A stretch of DNA of 64,000 bases, taken from contig JAXQJY010000023.1 in assembly GCA_037042185.1 (NCBI GenBank), forward strand, positions 372,001-436,000. Direction: 5' to 3'. Origin of the DNA: Sordariomycetes sp. S80-01Y. Lineage: Eukaryota > Ascomycota > Sordariomycetes. This document shows, one piece after another, positions 35,901-45,178 of this stretch; the stretch's first letter is position 1; each line of letters begins with the position of its first letter. Under the pieces are notes generated by a model. It saw only the letters and a list, made by a program, of their open reading frames with translations. It was not told the DNA's origin and made no database searches. The position numbers were made by a program, and so were the translations under genes.

Positions 35901-37052
35901 CGGCAAAACAAGCGCGTGAATCTCGCGTGGGAGGATCCCAACGCTCACCTCGATCAGAATGGCTCTGACGACGAGGATATTCCGTTGGCCATCATCGCTG
36001 CAAAGCACGCAGGCGCCAAGAACATGGCTGATTTAGAGAGACCGATCGGGTTGATGGAGCGGAGGGAGATTGAAGACAATGAGCCGCTCAGCCACCGCAG
36101 GGCTCGTCTCCAAGGCATTCAGCCGCCTCCTCCTACCTTGGGTCTGCCGAAGCGTCAGAGCATCGCGGGTCTATCAACTCATCTTGGCGCTGGCCATGTT
36201 AGAACCCCGTCATCTCAACCACCCAGGTCCCAAGCTGTCACGCCCGAGCCGGCTGAGCCCGAGTTCGAGGAGGAGACGCTCGGGGCACGAAAGAAACGCC
36301 TCGAGGCCAAGGAGCTTCCTCAAGCCAGGCCCGTCAGCAGCTCCTTCTCCGCCGAGCTGCTGTCCCAGTTCGGCGATCTCGACGATGTCAAGGACAAGGA
36401 GAAACCGAAGGCCCCTTCACCTGCGGGCGAGGAAGAGGAGGAAACCCTAGGCCAGCGTCGTCGTCGACTTCAAGCTGAGCGCGAAGCTCGGGAGCGGGAA
36501 ATGTCCTACAGCAACCTCACTGGTCAGCCCGCCGTCAGCCGCAGACTTAGCATGGCGGACATGCTCGCGGCCCACCCCAAGAAGGAAGGAGACAACCGCG
36601 CACAGCAAGCTCAGCAGCGTGCTCAGCAGGAACAGTTCGCCGCCCAGGCCAGGGAATCGAGAATGGCGGCCATGCGAATGCAGATGCCCCAAGCTCTACA
36701 GACCCCCGGGATCAACAGAGCTGGTGGTTTCGGCGGCGGCATCTACAATGATGGCTTCGGCGGACAGGCTGTGCAATCCACTTCTGCGCTGAATACGCAG
36801 GGGACGATGCATGTGCCCAGGCATAACCGCAGCACCACTGCGTTGAGTGCGTACGGTATGCCAATGCAGCAATCTGGCTACGCGCCGGGCGCGCCGGGAG
36901 GGATGGGCAACATGGGGAGCATGAACCCGTATGCGAGGGCGAGCATGCAGTTCCCCCAGGGGATGAACATGGGCATGATGGAGACGCCGCAGCCGATGAG
37001 CGTGAACAGCATGAAGAGGGTTGATCAGTGGCGACACGGGGTTATGCCGTGA
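32952..37052 (+). CDS. large, mostly disordered fungal protein of unknown function, 1366 aa
   Basis: A single exon. An in-frame ATG at 33048 (MGLSGTATAD, context ccaaaATGggc) is an alternative, perhaps better, start. Residues ~43-65 are Ala-Pro repeats. Most of 1-920 is Ser/Pro/Thr/Asp-rich. The conserved-looking part starts near 935: TTLLAELQLRKQQQRQRT, then YMTLLEMDAVAETQRKQRQN and a block with VNLAWEDPNA. Three copies of a short motif with consensus E-[TP]-L-x-x-R-[RK]-x-R-L lie at ~1044, ~1108 and ~1164 (NEPLSHRRARL, EETLGARKKRL, EETLGQRRRRL). The C-terminus is Met/Gly/Gln-rich. No enzyme signature or membrane segment is visible. A cytoplasmic or cortical scaffold is one possibility, but this is only inference from composition. 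Confidence 0.75.
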   Translation: MQQGGVSSSHSQESRSVHNPPVALRTAPARTKMGLSGTATADHAPAPAPAPASTAPAPAPLALALAATRTAPLSAEDLSPMSSRNKNKIPSPTNTIPSPPTDDATTTTALPERITLLTPESLVDTDTDETPAGHRASTARAQAQRLPIMSPADDSQQHPQLPPSPRKQYQAASVRPSDLSPYTTSYQLQHRENEEKDGHSRIDSNQSGAAQPQSSASPDSSLVARDQGKPHSHSQRLSVLDSLTVADNFTTDATTVDSPSPSAAAPGPSTSSSPASPASPLTQEFPPLYTSNVLPGTKIAHPKPIALPASGSSTPLPTKPHAKSDPRLPEQSIRNSAFVGNVAQLEATAERLSTGTSSIGDAIKDLHGELKRSDSRRSSMLAASLRAQNDDTQAPPEAPAVGQLKRHLSNSSSIVATNSAARHGGYSPGAFVMSPNHSLTGRLRSGSKNSSGQPDLDVVTGLSRHGPGKASVRSVRSTKLSLAEISESEPTALNKDALDAADAAPPIDVDDTDNEHDDTLRPDELQPGLEAGTDAFHQMLDQSAEATAGHLAGTVQRQHSQAARPARSNSVNTFQQAQEAFIDFDGTHWEPESEPEPELQHDQRHIHFQEPMNLDLSMPYEQDFPTPHVSPNDMPRAQSYFDHETGQQMLYYPARVPAMINLPPKLSNKPKVAQHQNRRSKVLNAMVDSNKHSEEAAARRKSGMPDPSRESWLPDPLAGHRGSFIALSQDSPPADETRSEEQAQPETPTEHVGLRKPQRLSRTEPEKREDRASRLDKLPPQLRASAFFDLPSSAPEVEVKEGSAMATLDSMLDASTTAPVSAFTNHSFAGTLGPEVYGKQKKHKSKVSTSSLKPEDAIKNEKRTSRSWFKRGSSHNSEERAASTSRSRSPSALGDAHGDTDASEVQGLTSDVDGQSIREPEDGESETDSEEDVDYNGQPTTLLAELQLRKQQQRQRTAPRAHGQGSYMTLLEMDAVAETQRKQRQNKRVNLAWEDPNAHLDQNGSDDEDIPLAIIAAKHAGAKNMADLERPIGLMERREIEDNEPLSHRRARLQGIQPPPPTLGLPKRQSIAGLSTHLGAGHVRTPSSQPPRSQAVTPEPAEPEFEEETLGARKKRLEAKELPQARPVSSSFSAELLSQFGDLDDVKDKEKPKAPSPAGEEEEETLGQRRRRLQAEREAREREMSYSNLTGQPAVSRRLSMADMLAAHPKKEGDNRAQQAQQRAQQEQFAAQARESRMAAMRMQMPQALQTPGINRAGGFGGGIYNDGFGGQAVQSTSALNTQGTMHVPRHNRSTTALSAYGMPMQQSGYAPGAPGGMGNMGSMNPYARASMQFPQGMNMGMMETPQPMSVNSMKRVDQWRHGVMP

Positions 37053-37921
37053 CCTGGTCCCATGGACCATGAAGACTGCACTGCAATGCTTGTGAAGGAT
37101 ATGTGATTATTTTGGGCCCTTGTACCACTACGTTTCCTTTGTCACAGCGAAGCAACGGCGCTGATTCGTTTGGGGTGGGTGACTCTATAGAAGGGGGGAG
37201 GTGGGACTCGGAAGCATGGCGAGGCGCATATCCTTTTGGCAAGTCGGACCTGTTGTTCTGCTTTCGATATCCTAGCAATAGTCTAATTGGGGGGTGTATG
37301 TTGGAACGGATGGATACATAAGAGGAAACAATTAGAACACCTGTACACGGAGATCTCATCACTATGCTCATTGTGAAACCGAGGGCCGGCGAGGTGAAGT
37401 GGGATAAAAGGGGTGACCGCCCGCAACTGTTTGCCATGTAGCCTAGCCCGGGAGTACATACCAACCTCAGGGACAAGGCAACATCACGACCCAACTGACG
37501 CAATTTCAGCTGCTTTGCTGACTTGACACCAACGCCAGCTTGCCGTCCTTATAAAAAACAGTGACGCGGAGAGAATTCAAGGTGGCAGCCAACAAAGTGT
37601 GCATCTCGGCTCCGGTCGCCGCGCCGTCTCGGCCTTCGGCGCCGAACCTCGAACGTCGAAACCCCCACTACGACACTTCCCAACAAACATGATTGCTTGC
37701 AGGCACTTATCACTTGTGCAGGAAAGATCCCCGTCGAGGCGACTACCGGATTCTTGTTCAGGAGCCCGAGAAACGTGACCTGCCTCCCGGCGAACTCTTC
37801 GACCCGAAGCCAGCCGGACGGGGGTTGCCGGAGGGGTCCCATCTCACATGGGCTTGATGATATATCTCCGTCCTCGTCTCACTCACAAGCCACGTCCTGC
37901 ACGAAATATACGCACCTAGAG
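37053..37921. other. intergenic and likely 5' leader of AtuA-like gene
   Basis: The frame of the following gene is open back to an ATG at 37697, but the extra 75 residues have no family resemblance. A genuine longer N-terminus cannot be excluded. Nothing else is recognised. Confidence 0.5.
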
Positions 37922-39922
37922 ATGAGTGACTACGTCCACGTCACACCAACCGTCGCAATGTCCTCGACTTCGACGGCCGAGGCCACCCCCTCGGCTACGC
38001 CCTCTGGCTCACCACCGGCCATCCAGCCGCAACCCCGTCCTATACGCATAGGCAACGTCTCGGGCGCGACGGGCGACCACCCTCATGCTATGCACCGCAT
38101 GATGACCTCTGGAGCCGTGGATATCATAACGGGAGATTGGCTGTCTGAGATGAACATAGCCTGGAACGCCATCACCAAGCAGGAAGTCGACTCTTCCCTG
38201 GGGTACGAGAACGGCTTCTTCGTTCAGCTGGAGGAGTGTCTCGACCTCATCATGGAGAAGGGTGTGCGGGTCATCACCAATGCCGGGGCCCTCAACACGG
38301 ATGCTCTCTACGAGAAGGTCTTGAGGCTGTTGGACCAGAGGGGCTACGGGGATGTCGTCGTTGCCAAGGTCCTGGGAGACGATGTTAGCGATTTGATGGG
38401 CGATGAGAAGAAGAGGCGGGACATGGTTCATCTAGACAAGCCGCACCAGAGTCTGGCGGACTGGCCTTTCGAGCCAACCTGCGCGACGGCATACATTGGT
38501 TCGCGCGGGATTGCCACCGCGCTCCATGAGAACGCTCGCATCATCCTCTGCGGACGCGTGACGGATGCGTCCCCCGTGATGGGCGCGGCCGCCTGGTGGC
38601 ACGGCTGGTCCTACCAACACCACCAGGAACTCGCCGGGTCGCTTCTGGCGGCGCACCTCATCGAGTGCGGTCCCTACGTCGTGGGCGCCAACTTCTCGGG
38701 CTTCAAGGACTGGCTGGACGAGCTGGTGGACCTGGCCTTCCCGGTGGCCGAGATAGACAGCATGGGCGGCGTGGTCGTCACCAAGACGGGAGAGGGAGGC
38801 GGCAGGGTGACAAGGGGGACGGTCACGGCGCAGCTGCTGTATGAGCTGCAGGGGCATCTCTACCTCAACCCCGACGCCGTCGCCGACCTCTCGGGGGTCC
38901 GAGTGACTGAGGACGCGCCCAACCGGGTCCGCGTAACGGGCGTAAAGGGGCTACCGCCACCGCCCACCACAAAGGTCATGGTCGCGGCCAAGGGCGGCTT
39001 CCAGGCCGAGGCGACCTTCTTCATCAACGGGCTCGACGTCGACGCCAAGGCGCAGATGATGCGCAACCAGCTGGCCCACGTCTTCCGCGACTCCAACTTC
39101 TCCCGCCTGTCCATCGAGCTCTACGGCACCGGCGCGCAGAATCCCTCGTCGCAGCAGGCGGGCACCGTGAGCCTGCGGGTCTTTGCGCAGGCGCGGCGGC
39201 GCGAGGACATCGAGGAGGTCAAGTTCAAGATCCCCATCTACGCCCTGCGCATGCAGAGCTACGCCGGCTACCACATGAACCTCGACTTCAGGACCATGAG
39301 CCCCAAGCCCTTCATGGAGATGTTCCCCGCCGTCATGCCGCTCGCCGATATTGACCACCGCATCGAGCTCAGCACGGGGGAAAAGATTAAGATCCCGGTA
39401 AACGAGCAGACCGTGACGTATCCGGTTGCCAGGCCGAGCGGCGACACGGCCGAGCCTGTCGATCTCCTGCAGTACGGACCAACGGAGTTTGTGCCCCTGG
39501 GCAGTGTAGTCCACGCAAGGAGCGGAGATAAGGCAGACAACTCCAACGTGGGCTTCTTCGTGCGGCACGACGACGAGTATCCGTGGTTGAGGATGCTTCT
39601 GAGCACGAGCAAGGTCAAGAGCCTGTTCGGGGACGACTGGTTCAAGGGCGATACAAATCGGAGGGTCGAGAGGGTGGAGTTCCCGGGCATCAATGCCGTG
39701 CACTTGTAAGCTGCCCCTCTTCTCTTTCCCCTTGAACTCTGTAGACGGCGAAGAGCGAGACGCAGGGCAACGGCTAACATTCGCAGCCGCATCATGGATA
39801 ACCTCAACGGCGGCATCGCAAGCAGCGATCGGATCGACGGGCTGGGCAAGGGCATAGCGGAGTATCTGAGGAGTAGATACGTGGATGTACCAAAGAGGTT
39901 CTTGGAAAGGGGCAGGATTTGA
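37922..39922 (+). CDS. AtuA-family (acyclic terpene utilization, DUF1446) protein
   Basis: Two exons (37922-39705 and 39787-39922; 81-bp intron, phase 2) encode 639 aa. The AtuA core starts with RPIRIGNVSGATGDHPHAM (~45-63) and runs to ~500, with conserved-looking blocks VITNAGALN, GRVTDASPVMGAAAWWHGW and HLIECGPYVVGANF. A second domain, the AtuA-like C-terminal fold, begins near 525 with VHARSGDKADNSNVGFF. In bacteria these two parts can be separate proteins (recollection); fungi have them fused. Bacterial AtuA belongs to the citronellol/geraniol catabolic operon, but its reaction is not established, so none is given here. Starts at 37697 or 37958 are possible. It is convergent with the Zn2Cys6 gene (115-bp spacer) and could be its target. 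Confidence 0.85.
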
Positions 39923-40037
39923 GGAGCTGCATGAGCCATTAGATTTCTACAGTTGCATAACAACAGTTCCGGGAGGCTGGAGCTGAGGAAGATACGGATT
40001 CAAGACTAGATTCTTCATGCGGCAACGGTATTTTGAG

Positions 40038-42281
40038 CTAGTAATATCTGCCCCCTGGATCGCCAATCCCAAAGAACCAGTCCTGGGACAGCTGCGCGAT
40101 GGCATCATTGTGATACTGATCGTAACCCAGATTCTGCAGGTCCGGGTAGCAGTCCCTCAAGGTGCTGTCCACAGTCATGTTAACGAAGCCCGAGCTCGTC
40201 GCGTAGACATCGTCTTGCAGCGCGATGGGCGTGGCGCCGGCAAGACCCAGCGTCGAGGCGTTCCTCAGAGTCCCGGGACTCTGCATCTGGTGGTGCACGG
40301 GTCCTGGTGTCGGGGGTACAGCGCTGCGTGCCTCGACGACGTCCGAGACGACGGCGTCGCTGAGCCGGTCGAACAGCTCCGAGCACGTCCTAGCCAGGTC
40401 CCAGCGCTCGGACACGGCGACCAGCACCTTGGAGCACGCCCTCGTGTCGTTGACGACCTGGTTGATGGACGGATTAGTCTGCAGCGTCGCCTTGTGCTCC
40501 TCGGCTGACCCCCCTTCCGAGGAGGAGGAGGCGGTGCGTAGGGCCTGGAAGTGGTTCCGCAGCGCATAGATGTACGACAGACCAGCCATGAAAACGGCGT
40601 GCATGGTGATCCAGGAGTAGTTCATGCGCCTGGAGCGGTGCAGCGTGGCGTAGAGGTTGATGCTCTCCCGGGACGAGTCGAAGATGTGCTGCAGGGCGGC
40701 CGAGTTCCTCGTCGCGTCGTTGAGGCACGGCGAGGGCCGGAACAGCATCAGCATGCCGTTGTGGTAGAGCAGGCGGTACCACTCCTCGGACCTGAAGCTC
40801 GAGACCCGCGCGGGCGACGCCGGCTGCGCGGACTGGCTGGGCACCAGCGGGAGGTCTGCCGTCTGCACGAGCCAGTCCTGGAGCTCCTGCGAGAGGGACT
40901 CGCGCACGGCCGAGTGGTCGACGCTGCTGGCGTGCTTGCTGTACCGGTGCAGGGAGGTCATGATCTTGCCGCAGATGAGACGGTACCGGACAATGTGCGC
41001 GAAGATGGAGGTTGCCAGATGCCAGTGCGGCGTCCCGTACTCTGCCTCGGACAGGGAGCTCTGAGGCGGTATGCTCGTCGACGGCTCGTGCACCGGCAAG
41101 TCGACCTCGATGTCGTCGAGCTGGATCGCGAAGGGTCGTCCGAGCGCCAGACTCGTCACCCGATCCAGGGCCACCATGCTCCAAAAGCAGCGCCTCTTTA
41201 TCTCCATCTCCTCGCTCCTCTGCGCCCACGCCGACTCGGACACGGCGGGCGAGGAGTCCTGGCCCTCGGGGAGGGCGTAGGCCGAAGCTCGATGGAGGCC
41301 CAGCTCGAGGCAGGTCCGCGCCGCGACGCCGATGAGGTGCCAGACACTGGTCTGCGTGTTGCTCGACGTGGTGCCCATGCGGTACTGACACACGAGGAGC
41401 AGGGCCTGCACCCTGACGATGCCGTCCCTCGCCAGGACGTCGACGAGGCGGGTCATGGCGCGGTTGTAGTGCGTCTCGGCGTCGTACATGCCGTTCCAGT
41501 TGAACTTGTGAACCTGCGCCGTCCCGATGGCTAGAGTCATGTCGACGACGAAGGCATCCGCGGGATCTGCCTTCCCGTTGTCTGCGTCGTAAACTGCGTC
41601 CAGAGAACGATGCAGCGCCTTGGTCGACAGAAAGGGGTAGCAGAGGTGATCGTGGCTGCAGTAGGCGGCGATGAGTTCCTTGGCCAGGGGTTTAGGGGGT
41701 AGGCTAGACGTTGAATGACTGGGGTTGCTGTCTATCACAGCGTTCGGCTGCCATCCCGAAGAGTCTGCCGTAGCTGACTGAGGTTGTGGTCTGGATTGAA
41801 GGAGATTGGCGAGCAATAGACCGCTTGTCGACCCGACGAAGTGATGGCCTCCCCCGGCAATGAGGGACAGATGAACGACCTGGTCTGCAACCTCGCCGTC
41901 CCCATTGCCTGCATGTCCAAGCCCAGCATTTGAGTTGTTTGTGTCGAAGTGACTGGCTGATGGTGTAGCATACGCCATCCCCTGGCCCCCATTTCCCACC
42001 TCCGGACTCAACACCCTCGACCTCTGCCCCTGGATACTCGCACCCTCACTCGATCGTCTCAGAGCTTCATTGTCAGCCCTCAGTTCCTTGACCTGCTGCT
42101 CCAGCCTCAGGACATTCTGTCTCCTCAGCTGATTGTCGCTCGTGGTGTAGCGGCAGGGCACGTTGGCCCGCGCACACGGCGAGCAGGGCTGGGTCTTGGT
42201 GCATCTCACTTTCCTGCGGTGGCAGCGCTCGCACGCCCCTGTCCGAGAGGCGCCGACAGCTGGGGTGGAGCCGTTGGACAT
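40038..42281 (-). CDS. Zn2Cys6 fungal transcription factor
   Basis: A single exon of 747 aa. The binuclear zinc cluster is canonical: C17-x2-C20-x6-C27-x5-C33-x2-C36-x6-C43, with the basic HRRKVRC segment. A linker and a heptad coiled coil (about 52-76, starting LRRQNVLRLEQQVKELRAD) suggest dimer binding to CGG-type half sites. The fungal-specific middle homology domain is recognised by RRCFWSMVALDR and LGRPFAI followed by DIEVDLP. The tail is Ser/Pro/Gln-rich with a probable activation region. It lies between an AtuA-like gene and an MFS permease; pathway-specific control of these neighbours is plausible but inferred. GC-rich composition creates several antisense frames across it that I leave out. 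Confidence 0.92.
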   Translation of the reverse strand: MSNGSTPAVGASRTGACERCHRRKVRCTKTQPCSPCARANVPCRYTTSDNQLRRQNVLRLEQQVKELRADNEALRRSSEGASIQGQRSRVLSPEVGNGGQGMAYATPSASHFDTNNSNAGLGHAGNGDGEVADQVVHLSLIAGGGHHFVGSTSGLLLANLLQSRPQPQSATADSSGWQPNAVIDSNPSHSTSSLPPKPLAKELIAAYCSHDHLCYPFLSTKALHRSLDAVYDADNGKADPADAFVVDMTLAIGTAQVHKFNWNGMYDAETHYNRAMTRLVDVLARDGIVRVQALLLVCQYRMGTTSSNTQTSVWHLIGVAARTCLELGLHRASAYALPEGQDSSPAVSESAWAQRSEEMEIKRRCFWSMVALDRVTSLALGRPFAIQLDDIEVDLPVHEPSTSIPPQSSLSEAEYGTPHWHLATSIFAHIVRYRLICGKIMTSLHRYSKHASSVDHSAVRESLSQELQDWLVQTADLPLVPSQSAQPASPARVSSFRSEEWYRLLYHNGMLMLFRPSPCLNDATRNSAALQHIFDSSRESINLYATLHRSRRMNYSWITMHAVFMAGLSYIYALRNHFQALRTASSSSEGGSAEEHKATLQTNPSINQVVNDTRACSKVLVAVSERWDLARTCSELFDRLSDAVVSDVVEARSAVPPTPGPVHHQMQSPGTLRNASTLGLAGATPIALQDDVYATSSGFVNMTVDSTLRDCYPDLQNLGYDQYHNDAIAQLSQDWFFGIGDPGGRYY

Positions 42282-42755
42282 GCTGGGATCTCGTATATTC
42301 TGCGCAAGACGGAGAGTTGGTCGCAGGAAATGGGGCCAGAGAACGGCGAGACGGCGCGGAGGGGTTGGCCGATATTTATGGGCTCGGGGGCCAAGGCCGA
42401 GGGAGCCCCGGTGGGAACTGCCGTGGGGTGATAGCGTGGGCTTTGAGGGGAGGGGAGGGGCCTAATGACTGGGGTTGCGGAGAAGTCCCGGTCTGGTGGA
42501 TGAATTGCTTGACTCGGGTGGGAAACACGGGGGCATGTCAGGGTCTTGTTCCTCTGTCACGAAGTAGAAGGCTGGAAATGGCTCGCCCTTCACCTGCACA
42601 TTGGGCTCTGCATCGAGGAGTACTGGGCATCGGGGTGTTCAAAGTAAGAGCATGTCATTCGCATTCACTAATGGGCGATCACTTTCCATGGACAAGATAA
42701 CACATTCTCAAATTTCCCTGCATACAATTCGTAGCCCCTTGTAGCCCTGCAGGCT
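42282..42755. other. intergenic, upstream of Zn2Cys6 gene and downstream of MFS gene
   Basis: Purine-rich on the + strand (GGGG/GAGG tracts between ~42350 and 42520), i.e. a C/T-rich leader for the minus-strand regulator. No gene is seen. Confidence 0.55.
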
Positions 42756-44422
42756 TCAGTAGGCATAGAAAAGTCTCGCCTCCGAGTCGGTGGCCCTGAT
42801 CTTTCTGTTCGCCCTGACGAGCATCCACTTCATGACCCAGGCGCCGACGACGCAGGCGAGAGCCAGCCCGGCACTCGAGATCATGGGAATAGTGTAGCGA
42901 GGGGCGTTCCAAGACGGCCACAGGTACTGACCAGCATGTTAGCGCTTGTCCCGTGCAGATGCAAAGAGTAAGTGAGGTCTTACAGAGGTCCAGACGAAGC
43001 TGAGCGTGGCGCTCACGTTGACAATCGACAGCGCGGCCGCCTTCTTCTCCCTCGTCTCGCCGCAGCTGCTGCCCACCCAGCCGAGCAGGATCGAGTTGAC
43101 GGCGTAGGTGCCGACCGTGAAGACGCACATGGCAAAATAACGCGCGCCGACGTTGAGGGTTGAGCACGCGAGGACGAACCCCAGGATAGCGACCGCCTTG
43201 GCAATGGTGATGTGCCACGTCCGCTCGTTGAAGTGGCCCGAGGATGTGGCCCAGAGGATGGAGAGGCCGCCGGCGATGAGGTAGGGTGGGCAGGTGAGGA
43301 CGAGCGTGACGGTGGTCTTGAAGCCAAGAGTGTCGACGATGGTGGGGAACTGAGGGCGCATTAGCGAGAAAGCATATGGGGCAGAAGCCGGTTTGACTTA
43401 CGAAGTTCTTGAAGCCGTTGGTCCCGAGATGGACGTGCTGCATGAAGATGAAGACCCAGACCTTGGGGTCGGTGATGGCCTGCTTCAATCCGGACCAGAT
43501 GGAAGCATCGGTCTTCATGCCGACCGTGTCGCCGAGCACGCGGTCGTGCGCGAGCTGCCTCTGCTCAGGGGTCAACCACCGCGTCTTCAGCGGCGTATCG
43601 GGCAGCGTGAAGCAAGCCCCAATGGCAAACACCAGGGTGATGGCACCCTGGATGATGAAGAGCCAGCGCCAGCCCTTGAGACCCATAGCCCCATCGAGAC
43701 CGCTGAAGACGCCCGCGGCAATCAGGCCCGAGAAGGCAGAGGCGAAGATGTTGCCCGAGTAGAGCACGCTGATGCGCGTGGCCAGCTCCTTGCGGGTGTA
43801 GAAGATGGACAGCAGGTACAGGGCGCCGGGGTAGAAGGGCGCCTCCACGACACCGAGGAAGAAGCGCGTCAGCACGACTCCGACGTAGTCTTGGGTCAGT
43901 GCCGTGAGCGCGGACACTACGGCCCAGCCGATCATGAAGGAGCCCATCCACCACGAGGGGCGGACGCGGGTGAGGACCATGTTGCTGGGGATCTGGCCGA
44001 GCATGTAGCCGACGAAGAGAATGGATACGGCCGTGTTGTACTGGGAGCCTTTGAGGCCGAGGTCATCCTCGAGGCCGTTGAGGCGAGCGAGGGTGATAGC
44101 TGCTCTGTCGAGGTAATTGAGGAAGTACTGTCGCGGTCAGTCTCGGTCAGCTCTGCCCACCGGCTCGACATACCATGATCCATAGTGTTGGCATCAGGAA
44201 GAGATCCAACTTGCGAACCAACTTGATCTCCTCGGGGCTCGACTTTGCAACCGCGCCAGAATAATCACCCTGGCGATGCTGCTGCTCCGACTTGTCGAAA
44301 ACCTCCTCTTGATGAGAAGAGTTCTGCTTCTCGATATCTCGACTGGCAGTTCTCTCAACAACAGGAGGCTGCTCACCGGCAGCAGCCTGCTGAACTTCGG
44401 TACTTGGTCTTGTTGCCGCCAT
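42756..44422 (-). CDS. MFS permease, Dal5/anion:cation symporter family
   Basis: Four exons on the minus strand (44174-44422, 43402-44127, 42984-43349, 42756-42926), all phase 0, give 503 aa. The intron-1 junction restores the family signature in the first transmembrane region: LVRKLDLFLMPTLWIM joined to TYFLNYLDRAAITLARL. Twelve hydrophobic segments can be followed, including GYMLGQIPSNMVLTRVRPS, RFFLGVVEAPFYPGALYLL (the family's RxxLGxxEAxxxPG loop) and WILLGW-type helices near 1130 nt. Members import allantoate, nicotinate, pantothenate, biotin and other organic anions; the substrate cannot be predicted. The cytoplasmic N-terminus (~70 residues) is charged. It is co-oriented with the Zn2Cys6 gene. 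Confidence 0.9.
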
Positions 44423-45178
44423 GGTGCCTATGCTGTCTGACTCGTGCAGTGGCAGAATGAAGTTCTAGACGAGGTGGTGGTTGATAAGGGAGAGGGGGGG
44501 ATGGGACCGTGTGGGAGCAGGAAGGGATCAAGTTATATTCCTCGACTTCCCCGCAAGTCGTCCCCAGATTCGGACCTCTTGATGGTAAGGGAAGCAATCT
44601 CTGCGGAGATGTCGAGAACGTTTGACTCGTTGGGAACATGGGATAATGCCATGGCGGGTCCCCGCTGGAGACGCTAAGTGGTTCAACAATGTTATGTCGG
44701 TGAGCGGCGCCGAGGGCCGAAGCCGTGTAAGTCGGGGGCGAGGCCGACGACAAGTCTGGGTAGCTTGATTTCAAAGCCCTCCCCCGCGTTTACGTGAGGG
44801 TTTCTTGCAGGGATACAGACATGTGTTGATTCGTGGATTGGTGTCGCCTGCTGAGGCGATTTTGGTCCCCAGTTGCGAAGACCCAGTCCCCTGGGTCTGT
44901 GATGACCCATTGCGAGGACTGATGTGCGGAGACCCCAGACTAACTCTAAGCCCCAGGGGCTTGAGCGAAGCTATTGGAACAGGCCCCTGCTTTTTATCTG
45001 ACGGATTTATACGCCGAAGCAGCATCGAAGCCACCTTGGTCCACTTTCCGGGCAGTTTGTGCTCAGGGTCCCAGGGATAGGACGCCAGTTCCCAGCGTAC
45101 GGCCACGGCCGCCGAACCAGCGTTAAGAGAGACCTCCTTCGTTGAGTTATGTAAAGACCAGCGTTTTTCTTTCAACCA
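44423..45178. other. intergenic
   Basis: About 0.75 kb between the MFS start (-) and the amino-acid permease stop (-). It should contain the MFS promoter and permease 3' UTR. Short frames only. Confidence 0.55.

Noticed and set aside
40474-41534. 305- and 327-codon frames over the Zn2Cys6 gene
   Set aside because: Off-frame or antisense readings; the 747-aa frame has the zinc cluster and middle homology domain.
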